A stretch of DNA of 5,175 nt from DRGT01 sp022567895 (lineage in GTDB: Archaea; Thermoproteota; Nitrososphaeria; Nitrososphaerales; Nitrosopumilaceae): positions 1 to 5,175 of the forward strand of contig JADFGC010000069.1 of assembly GCA_022567895.1 (NCBI GenBank). The letters are read 5' to 3'. Below the pieces are notes generated by a model that was not told the origin of the DNA, ran no database searches, and was given only the letters and a program-made list of their open reading frames with translations. This document shows, in pieces, positions 1 to 5,175 of the stretch. Both the position numbers and the translations under genes were made by a program. Each line of letters begins with the position of its first letter. Position 1 is the first letter of the stretch.

Positions 1-1110
1 ATCTGCAATCTTTTTTACTTTTTTAACATCAACATCTTCAATACCATAATTTGGAAGCTCATCAGAATGAAAAACCCCTCCAATTCCAAAAAATCTTACT
101 AATTGTCCAATTTCCTTTCCTAATCTAATTCCTTCATATGGTGAAAAACTAAACATTCCAGCAAAATTTTTGATTCTAATTGCCTTGATGACGGCATTTT
201 CTTTCAGGGCTTTTTGAATAATTTTTGATTTACATTCTCTAAATTCTTTGGTAATGTCAAAAACATCACTATTTTTTGAAATTTTTCCTAATTTTTTTTC
301 CTTTAATTTTTCAGAAATTAGTTGCAAACCATGCTGCCTAGTTGCTTCATATTGTACAACTTTTTCTAGCTGATCTAACTGCTGTACACCTTTGACTTCT
401 ACAACTCCTCCATCCATAATTGATACATTAACATCCTGTCTGATTGATCCTAATCCTCTTGTTACCATTTTTGTTGCTCGTAAAAGTCTGCCAAGAGTTA
501 ATGCCACCTTTTTCATCTCAGCTGGACCAGCAGCTACTGGTTCCAAAGCAATTTCAACAAGTGGTATTCCTAAACGATCAAGACTGTACTCTCTTGTAGA
601 ATTTTTATCATTGAGTAGTTTTGCAGCATCCTCTTCAAGGCAAATTGATTGAACTCCAATCTTTTTCCCATCTACATCAAGATTTCCACCTTGTGACACA
701 AGCATTGTTCTTTGAAATCCTGATGTATTTGATCCATCGATGACAATCTTTCTCATAGCATAAATTTCATTAAAAATTTTTGAATTGAGACTACTTGCAA
801 TTAATAATGCAATTTTCTTTGCACTAATCTCTACACTGTGTGGAGGTTCTTCGTCTTTTTCTACTAAACAACTACTTACTGGATTTGTAAAGTATACAAT
901 TGTTTGAGATTTGGTACTTTCAAAAAGGGCTGCAGGATCATATTCCCCCAACTCACTCTTTGTTGCCCTTAATTTACGCATGAATTTTGATGTAAATTCA
1001 TCAGATTCTATTGGAGTACAATTACAAAATAATTTTTTATTGGTTGCTAACTGCTGATGAATTTCTAAACCAACCTTTAAACCAATTTGTTCTATTGGAA
1101 CTTGTGACAT
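1..1110 (-). CDS. gatE: Glutamyl-tRNA(Gln) amidotransferase subunit E, C-terminus cut by window edge
   Basis: GatE is the tRNA-binding and kinase/transamidase half of archaeal GatDE. It phosphorylates the Glu side chain on mischarged Glu-tRNA(Gln) and replaces the phosphate with ammonia supplied by GatD, giving Gln-tRNA(Gln) in the cytoplasm. The frame is open for 370 codons to base 1, against roughly 620 residues in the family, so about 250 C-terminal residues (rest of the inserted AspRS-like domain, helical and YqeY-like tail) lie outside. Visible GatB/GatE signatures are GLKVGLEIHQQLAT (10-23), a CxC at 29-31, DEEPPH (86-91), IDGSNTSGFQRT (124-135), LEEDAAKLL (158-166), LDRLGIPLVEIALEP (177-191), RQDVNVS (224-230) and VEVKGVQQLDQ (237-247). 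FHSDELPNYGIE near the cut end fits the GAD-type insertion that separates GatE from GatB. ATG at 1110 is chosen because the family N-terminus starts there and an in-frame stop lies 27 bases upstream with no start between. No Shine-Dalgarno site is visible; a TATA-like box sits about 27 bases upstream. It follows gatD after 31 bases. No frameshift is seen. Confidence 0.96.
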   Translation of the reverse strand, partial: MSQVPIEQIGLKVGLEIHQQLATNKKLFCNCTPIESDEFTSKFMRKLRATKSELGEYDPAALFESTKSQTIVYFTNPVSSCLVEKDEEPPHSVEISAKKIALLIASSLNSKIFNEIYAMRKIVIDGSNTSGFQRTMLVSQGGNLDVDGKKIGVQSICLEEDAAKLLNDKNSTREYSLDRLGIPLVEIALEPVAAGPAEMKKVALTLGRLLRATKMVTRGLGSIRQDVNVSIMDGGVVEVKGVQQLDQLEKVVQYEATRQHGLQLISEKLKEKKLGKISKNSDVFDITKEFRECKSKIIQKALKENAVIKAIRIKNFAGMFSFSPYEGIRLGKEIGQLVRFFGIGGVFHSDELPNYGIEDVDVKKVKKIAD

Positions 1111-1133
1111 CAGTGTTTTATCACAAATCTCTC

Positions 1134-1140
1134 TTTAAAA
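1134..1140 (-). promoter_or_regulatory. Candidate TATA box for gatE (leaderless start)
   Basis: Read on the minus strand, TTTTAAA is centred about 27 bases before the gatE ATG, just after the gatD stop codon. In archaea the TATA box lies about 26 bases before the transcription start, so this spacing would put the transcript start at or next to the ATG. No Shine-Dalgarno motif lies between the box and the ATG, which fits leaderless translation. AT-rich DNA gives such matches by chance, and gatE could simply be read through from gatD. Confidence 0.35.
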
Positions 1141-1141
1141 G

Positions 1142-2431
1142 TTAATCAGAAAACTCTGAAGCAATATTTTCTAACATTAATTTTTTCATCTCTTCACTAT
1201 TTTTACTATTTCCTAACGCCCACATTGCTTTTACTAATGCAGTTTCTGGAATAATATCAGACAATGGAGTTATTCCAAACTCTACAAGATCTCTTCCACT
1301 TTCATAGACATTCATGCTTACTCTACCATCAATACATTGAGAGGTCATTCCCAAAAAAAGACCCTTTTCATTTGCCTTCTTAACATAATCATACATTGTT
1401 TTTCCAATGTGTCCAAGTCCTGTACCTTCAAAAATTATTGCTTTGTATCCAGCTTCAATAATATCATCAATTAATTTTGGATCATAACCTGGATAATATT
1501 TTATTAAAGCGACATGAGTATCAAGTTTAATTCTTGGTTTATAATCTTCATTTTTGAAAAATTTCTCTTTAAGATTATTTTCAATTTTTTTATTAACTAC
1601 AAGAAATGCAGGATCTCCACCAATTGTTTGAAATGCTCCCCTTTTTGATGTATGATTTTTTCTAACTCGTGTTCCTAAATGGCAAGAAATAGTATCGTCA
1701 CTTTCGTTGCTATGCATCACTACAAAGACCCCTTTCGCATTACAATTTACAATAAAATTTGCAGCTGAAATTAAATTCAGAGCTGCATCAGAAGAAGGTC
1801 TATCTGATGATCTTTGTGAACCAACTAAAGCAATCGGTATGGGATATCCAGATAATGCGAAGGAAAGAAATGATGCAGTATATTGCATTGTATCTGTTCC
1901 ATGAGCAATTATAATTCCCTGATATTCTGAATTTACTAAACTATCTAACCTCTCAGCAATTTTTTTCCAATGTTCAGGCATTAGATTCTCTGAATATTCC
2001 GAAAATAATACTTCAGCATCAACATTAGCAATTTCAGCCAATTCTGGAACTGATGCATTTAGCTCTTCAGCACTTAGTGCAGGGGTGACTCCACCTGTTC
2101 TATAATCTACCTTACTAGCTATTGTTCCACCAGTTGATAAAAGGAGAATTTTTGGTAAAGATTCATTTTTTTCAATTTTTTGCACAGTTTCTTTTTTTGA
2201 TTCCTTTTCTGAAACTAACTCTATTTTCTTTATTTTACTAATTTCTAATCCAACATTGTAACCACTTTTTAATTTCAACACAAGGTGTTCATCATCACTA
2301 GATTCGTATCTGGGCATTAATATCCCTGAATATGTTAAATCAGCTAGAATTTTTACAGAATCTCCAACTTTAACTTTATTGTCTTTGAGAAAAGTTAGAG
2401 ACTTTTTTTCATAGCCTCTGTATTCTGACAT
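1142..2431 (-). CDS. gatD: Glutamyl-tRNA(Gln) amidotransferase subunit D (asparaginase-like)
   Basis: GatD is the amidase half of archaeal GatDE. It hydrolyses an amide donor (Gln or Asn) and channels the ammonia to GatE for conversion of Glu-tRNA(Gln) to Gln-tRNA(Gln). At 429 residues it has the usual family length. Residues about 16-72 form the small beta-barrel (Tudor-like) N-terminal domain typical of GatD and absent from plain L-asparaginases. A charged Lys/Glu-rich linker (about 75-91) leads into the asparaginase I/II fold. Its catalytic set looks intact: first Thr motif STGGTIAS (99-106, T103), AHGTDTMQ (176-183, T179 and D180) and the Lys of TRVRKNHTSKRGAF (254-267, K258). The Tudor-like domain and the adjacent gatE argue against a free asparaginase. 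The ATG at 2431 gives the expected N-terminus (MSEYRGYEKK) and lies 32 bases after the cdc48 stop. No Shine-Dalgarno site precedes it, and a TATA-like stretch is at about -26. Co-transcription with cdc48, gatE or both is possible. Confidence 0.97.
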   Translation of the reverse strand: MSEYRGYEKKSLTFLKDNKVKVGDSVKILADLTYSGILMPRYESSDDEHLVLKLKSGYNVGLEISKIKKIELVSEKESKKETVQKIEKNESLPKILLLSTGGTIASKVDYRTGGVTPALSAEELNASVPELAEIANVDAEVLFSEYSENLMPEHWKKIAERLDSLVNSEYQGIIIAHGTDTMQYTASFLSFALSGYPIPIALVGSQRSSDRPSSDAALNLISAANFIVNCNAKGVFVVMHSNESDDTISCHLGTRVRKNHTSKRGAFQTIGGDPAFLVVNKKIENNLKEKFFKNEDYKPRIKLDTHVALIKYYPGYDPKLIDDIIEAGYKAIIFEGTGLGHIGKTMYDYVKKANEKGLFLGMTSQCIDGRVSMNVYESGRDLVEFGITPLSDIIPETALVKAMWALGNSKNSEEMKKLMLENIASEFSD

Positions 2432-2451
2432 TGAGGTGCTATTGCAAACTT

Positions 2452-2463
2452 ATTTTATTAAAA
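2452..2463 (-). promoter_or_regulatory. Candidate TATA box for gatD (leaderless start)
   Basis: On the minus strand, TTTAATAAAATA immediately follows the cdc48 stop codon and is centred about 26 bases before the gatD ATG, the spacing expected if transcription begins at the start codon. The bases just before the ATG read AGCACCTCA, which is not a ribosome binding site. The call rests on composition and spacing only; the same AT-rich stretch could instead be part of a transcription stop for cdc48. Confidence 0.4.
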
Positions 2464-4650
2464 CTACCTGTAGTAAGAAGCAACTACCTTTTGACCTATC
2501 TTAAGATCCTTTTGATCTTTAACCCTCTTTACAGCCTCTACAAAGTGCTTCATTGTCACTTTTGCCTTTTCAGAGTCTTTTTCTATATCTTTGACATTTG
2601 GATTATTATCAAGAAATTCATGTATGACTAGAGACACAGCAGTATTTGATATAGCGGCAACGTCTGCTCCACTCAGTCCATCTGTCATTTCAGCAATTTT
2701 TTCTAAATTAACATGCTCTGGATCGCTAGGATCTGTAATGGCTGGAATTACTTTAGTGTTAATTTTCAATATACTTAATCTACTCTCTTTATCAGGTAAT
2801 GGGACCAGAATTATTTTATCAAATCTTCCTGGTCGTAGTAATGCTGGATCAACCATATCAGATCTGTTAGTTGCAGCAAGAACCACTACGCCGTGCATAT
2901 TCTCCATACCATCTAATTCAGTTAGAAGCTGACTAACTACTCTTTCAGTTACTGCAGTTTCACCACCCACTCCTCTGATTGGTGCTATAGAATCAATTTC
3001 ATCAAAGAATATTACACAAGGAGCAGCTTGCCTTGCTCTTCTGAAAATTTCTCTAATTCCCCTTTCTGATTCACCAACCCATTTTGATAACAATTCAGGT
3101 CCTCTTACTGACACAAAGTTCGCTTCACTTTCAGTTGCAACAGCTTTTGCTAAGAGTGTTTTACCTGTACCAGTTGGCCCATGCAACAAAATTCCACGAG
3201 GCATTTTATGTCCTAACTTGTCATATAATCCGGGATATTTCATAGGCCATTCTACTGCTTCTTGAAGCTCACGTTTTACATCGGCTAATCCACCAATTTC
3301 GTCCCATTTTACATCAGGATTTTCTATGAAAACTTCTCTCATTCCTGATGGTATTACTTCGACTAACGCTTTTTGGAAATCGTCTCCGTTGACAATAAGT
3401 TTGTCTAGAGTTTCTGGAGATAATTTTTCATCCTCTAAGTTAATCTCTGGCAATAATCTTCGTAAACATTTCATTGCAGCTTCTTTACACAAATATTCCA
3501 AATCAGCACCAACAAAGCCATGACTAACAGCAGCCATTTTCGTCATATCAACATCATCTGTTAATGGCATGTTTCTAGAGTGAATTGCTAGAATGTCGCC
3601 TCTTCCTTTTTTGTCTGGAACTTTGATTTCAATTTCTCTGTCAAAACGACCTGGTCTTCTAAGTGCAGGATCAATTGCATTTGGTCTATTTGTAGCAGAA
3701 ATAACAATAACTTTTCCTCTTGCTTCTAGTCCGTCCATTAAAGATAACATCTGAGAAACAACTCTTCGTTCAACTTCACCAGTAACTTCTTCTCTTTTTG
3801 GCGCAATAGAATCAATTTCATCAATGAAGATTATTGATGGAGACTTTTCTCTTGCCTCTTTGAAAATTTCTCTTAATCTTGCCTCACTTTCACCATAGAA
3901 CTTGCTCATAATCTCTGGACCAGATATACTGATAAAGTGAGCATTGCTTTCATTTGCAACAGCTTTTGCTAATAGTGTCTTACCTGTACCTGGAGGACCA
4001 TAAAGAAGTACACCTTTTGGCGCTTCAATTCCTAATTTTTCAAAAATTTCAGGATGTCGTAATGGTAACTCGATCATTTCTCTAACTTTTTTAATTTCAT
4101 CAGTTAATCCACCAATGTCTTCGTATGTTACTTGCGGAACACCACGTAATGTTTCTCCTTTTTCTGCAATATGAAAAACAGTTTTCTGTGTAACAAGTAC
4201 TGCATCAGATGTTGGCGTAACACCAATTACTTGAAAAGTTAAACGTCCACCAAAATATGGAACCATAACATTATCACCTTTAATCAACGGAACACTTTCT
4301 AAAGCATCAGCCAGATATCTTTCATCAATTGGAGGAATTGCTTCTAGTGGTGCTACAACAATTTTCTCAGCAGCAACAGCTTTGATTTTTCTAACAGTAA
4401 TGGCATCCCCAATTGCAATTCCGGAGTTATTTCTACCAAGTCCGTCAATTCTTATGATTCCTTTTCCTTCATCTGATGGATATAATGGGAGACACTTTGC
4501 AACCGTTCTTCTTTTACCTTTAATCTCAATGACGTCTCCAGTTGATGCATTTAGAGTATCCATTGAATCATAATCTATTCGAGCAACACCTCTGCCTACA
4601 TCTCTTGTATATGCTTCCAACACTTTTAGGGACAACCCATTTTGACTCAT
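2464..4650 (-). CDS. CDC48/VCP (p97, VAT)-type double AAA+ ATPase
   Basis: This is a cytoplasmic hexameric unfoldase that uses ATP to pull apart proteins and complexes; archaeal members can feed unfolded substrate to the 20S proteasome. The 728 residues match the archaeal family length. Domain order: N-terminal double-psi barrel (about 5-90), second N subdomain (about 105-170), D1 ATPase (about 175-440) and D2 ATPase (about 445-710). D1 has Walker A GPPGTGKT (218-225), Walker B IIFIDE (273-278), sensor Asn (N321) and arginine fingers in RRPGRFD (331-337). D2 has Walker A GPTGTGKT (491-498), Walker B VIFFDE (546-551), sensor N595 and LRPGRFD (605-611). Pore loops are SKFYGESE (249-256) and SKWVGESE (522-529), the aromatic D1 form seen in archaeal VAT rather than the LAG form of p97. 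The last three residues, YYR, fit the HbYX proteasome-docking pattern. All catalytic residues are present; the Thr in place of the second Pro of the D2 P-loop is unusual. The ATG at 4650 gives the full N domain and has a TATA box about 26 bases upstream. It lies upstream of gatD and diverges from rpl2. Confidence 0.98.
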   Translation of the reverse strand: MSQNGLSLKVLEAYTRDVGRGVARIDYDSMDTLNASTGDVIEIKGKRRTVAKCLPLYPSDEGKGIIRIDGLGRNNSGIAIGDAITVRKIKAVAAEKIVVAPLEAIPPIDERYLADALESVPLIKGDNVMVPYFGGRLTFQVIGVTPTSDAVLVTQKTVFHIAEKGETLRGVPQVTYEDIGGLTDEIKKVREMIELPLRHPEIFEKLGIEAPKGVLLYGPPGTGKTLLAKAVANESNAHFISISGPEIMSKFYGESEARLREIFKEAREKSPSIIFIDEIDSIAPKREEVTGEVERRVVSQMLSLMDGLEARGKVIVISATNRPNAIDPALRRPGRFDREIEIKVPDKKGRGDILAIHSRNMPLTDDVDMTKMAAVSHGFVGADLEYLCKEAAMKCLRRLLPEINLEDEKLSPETLDKLIVNGDDFQKALVEVIPSGMREVFIENPDVKWDEIGGLADVKRELQEAVEWPMKYPGLYDKLGHKMPRGILLHGPTGTGKTLLAKAVATESEANFVSVRGPELLSKWVGESERGIREIFRRARQAAPCVIFFDEIDSIAPIRGVGGETAVTERVVSQLLTELDGMENMHGVVVLAATNRSDMVDPALLRPGRFDKIILVPLPDKESRLSILKINTKVIPAITDPSDPEHVNLEKIAEMTDGLSGADVAAISNTAVSLVIHEFLDNNPNVKDIEKDSEKAKVTMKHFVEAVKRVKDQKDLKIGQKVVASYYR

Positions 4651-4670
4651 AACAAAAACTCTCTATGCCT

Positions 4671-4680
4671 ATTTTTTATA
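4671..4680 (-). promoter_or_regulatory. Candidate TATA box for the CDC48-like ATPase gene
   Basis: On the minus strand, TATAAAAAAT is centred about 26 bases before the cdc48 ATG and is preceded by a purine-rich CCAAAGA that could serve as the BRE element bound by TFB. This is the best archaeal promoter match in the window. The spacing predicts a transcript starting at or within a few bases of the ATG. Between box and ATG there is only a weak GAGAG, about ten bases before the start codon, and no convincing Shine-Dalgarno motif. Confidence 0.55.
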
Positions 4681-4725
4681 TCTTTGGTGTTCCAATTTCG
4701 AACATACTATTCAATTAATCACAAG

Positions 4726-4733
4726 CTTAAAAT
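4726..4733 (+). promoter_or_regulatory. Candidate TATA box for rpl2
   Basis: CTTAAAAT lies about 26 to 33 bases before the rpl2 ATG, so with normal archaeal spacing transcription would begin only a few bases upstream of the start codon. The bases between box and ATG (GAAAAAAATTCGATCAAA just before the start) contain no Shine-Dalgarno motif. The box is about 46 bases from the opposing cdc48 TATA box, so two divergent pre-initiation complexes would be close neighbours. Confidence 0.45.
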
Positions 4734-4758
4734 CGGTAATGAAAAAAATTCGATCAAA

Positions 4759-5175
4759 ATGGGTAAAAGACCTTTAGTTAGAAGACGGGGCCGTGGAGGA
4801 ATGCAGTTCAGAGCTGCAACTACTGGAAAATTAAATCAAGCAAAATACCCGGACTTTTCATTATCCGAACAACATGAGGGAACAATTATCGATCTTGTTC
4901 ATGAAAGAGGAAGAGATGCTCCTTTGGCTAAAGTAAGATTTGAGGCCGGTCCAATATCATTCATCCCAGCAGTACTTGGTACAAAGGTTGGCTCAAAAAT
5001 TCAATTTGGATTAAAATCCGAAATTAAAAGTGGTAATATTATTAGCATTCAGAATATTCCCGACGGAACAATTGTTTGTAATGTTGAAAAACACTTTGGA
5101 GATGGTGGAAAAATAGTAAAATCTGCAGGTGGTAATGCAACAGTTTTTTCACACGTTGAAGATGGTGTAATCCTT
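4759..5175 (+). CDS. rpl2: Large-subunit ribosomal protein uL2 (L2), C-terminus cut by window edge
   Basis: uL2 is an essential primary rRNA-binding protein of the 50S subunit, needed for subunit joining and for the peptidyl-transferase region. The window holds the first 139 residues of a protein that is usually about 240 in archaea. The N-terminus MGKRPLVRRRGRGG is the basic tail of archaeal/eukaryotic uL2 and lacks the long N-terminal arm of bacterial L2. It is followed by an OB-fold region (about 35-90, including GTIIDLVHERGRDAPLAKV at 41-59) and the start of the SH3-like domain, with the conserved GDGGKIVKSAGGNA stretch (114-127) matching the family's SAG motif. The NPVDHPHGGG-type loop with the conserved His lies beyond the window. 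ATG at 4759 is chosen because it gives the exact family N-terminus. An out-of-frame ATG 20 bases upstream opens only an 11-codon frame. No Shine-Dalgarno site is seen. It is divergent from cdc48. Confidence 0.98.
   Translation, partial: MGKRPLVRRRGRGGMQFRAATTGKLNQAKYPDFSLSEQHEGTIIDLVHERGRDAPLAKVRFEAGPISFIPAVLGTKVGSKIQFGLKSEIKSGNIISIQNIPDGTIVCNVEKHFGDGGKIVKSAGGNATVFSHVEDGVIL

Noticed and set aside
392..652. 86-codon open frame on the plus strand
   Set aside because: It lies wholly inside gatE on the opposite strand, where signatures LEEDAAKLL, LDRLGIPLVEIALEP and RQDVNVS prove the minus frame. The Ser/Thr/Pro-rich plus translation resembles no family and is a shadow.
1111..1141. Possible transcription terminator between gatD and gatE
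   Set aside because: The gap has only a short run of four T residues and no hairpin or long U-tract, so I cannot support a terminator.
1707..1904. 65-codon open frame on the plus strand
   Set aside because: Antisense to the catalytic region of gatD, with no start signal of its own and no recognisable product.
2432..2438. CACCTCA just before the gatD ATG on the minus strand, identical to part of the 16S rRNA anti-Shine-Dalgarno
   Set aside because: It has the complementary, not the ribosome-binding, sense, so it cannot act as a Shine-Dalgarno site. One seven-base match in a short gap is not strong enough to argue for a regulatory role.
2431..2631. 66-codon plus-strand frame with a hydrophobic translation that could suggest a small membrane protein
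   Set aside because: It starts at the gatD start codon region and runs antisense into the cdc48 C-terminus. The Leu/Phe/Ile-rich translation follows from the complement of Lys/Asp/Glu codons. No promoter or ribosome binding site precedes it.
2591..2932. 113-codon open frame on the plus strand
   Set aside because: Antisense shadow of the conserved D2 domain of the CDC48 protein; its Ser-rich translation has no family resemblance.
4382..4573. 63-codon plus-strand frame (and the similar one at 3326-3523)
   Set aside because: Both are antisense to well conserved parts of the CDC48 gene and carry no independent signals.
4739..4774. Short frame from an ATG 20 bases before the rpl2 start (11 codons, then TAG)
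   Set aside because: Considered as a leader peptide or alternative rpl2 start. It is out of frame with rpl2, very short and lacks a ribosome binding site; with the predicted near-leaderless start it would not be transcribed.

Overview
The window looks like the chromosome of a low-GC archaeon, most likely an ammonia-oxidising Nitrososphaerota (Thaumarchaeota) of the Nitrosopumilus type. The grounds are: an archaeal GatD/GatE pair; an archaeal two-ring CDC48 ATPase with a proteasome-docking tail; an archaeal-type uL2; AT-rich third codon positions with frequent AGA for Arg; and TATA-like boxes about 26-30 nt before start codons, with no Shine-Dalgarno sites. The family assignments are firm. The genus-level guess rests on overall sequence character, not on a search.

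Layout, left to right. Positions 1-1110 (minus) hold the N-terminal 370 residues of gatE, cut by the window edge. Positions 1142-2431 (minus) are complete gatD (429 aa). Positions 2464-4650 (minus) are a complete CDC48/VCP-like AAA+ ATPase (728 aa). Positions 4759-5175 (plus) are the first 139 residues of ribosomal protein uL2, cut by the window edge. On the minus strand the gene order is cdc48, gatD, gatE, with gaps of only 32 and 31 bases. cdc48 and rpl2 diverge from a 108-base intergenic region carrying a candidate promoter for each side. No gene-free stretch exceeds 108 bases.

GatD and GatE form the archaeal Glu-tRNA(Gln) amidotransferase: GatD releases ammonia from an amide donor, and GatE activates and amidates Glu on tRNA(Gln). 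CDC48 unfolds proteins, probably for the 20S proteasome. uL2 is a core large-subunit protein. All are housekeeping translation and protein-quality genes. I see no mobile element, CRISPR array, RNA gene, broken gene or defence system, and nothing that amounts to a previously undescribed system. The points most worth a second look are the recurrent TATA spacing (probable leaderless transcription of every gene, even inside the apparent operon), a P-to-T change in the second Walker A motif of CDC48, its HbYX-like tail, and the placement of rpl2 beside a divergent non-ribosomal gene.
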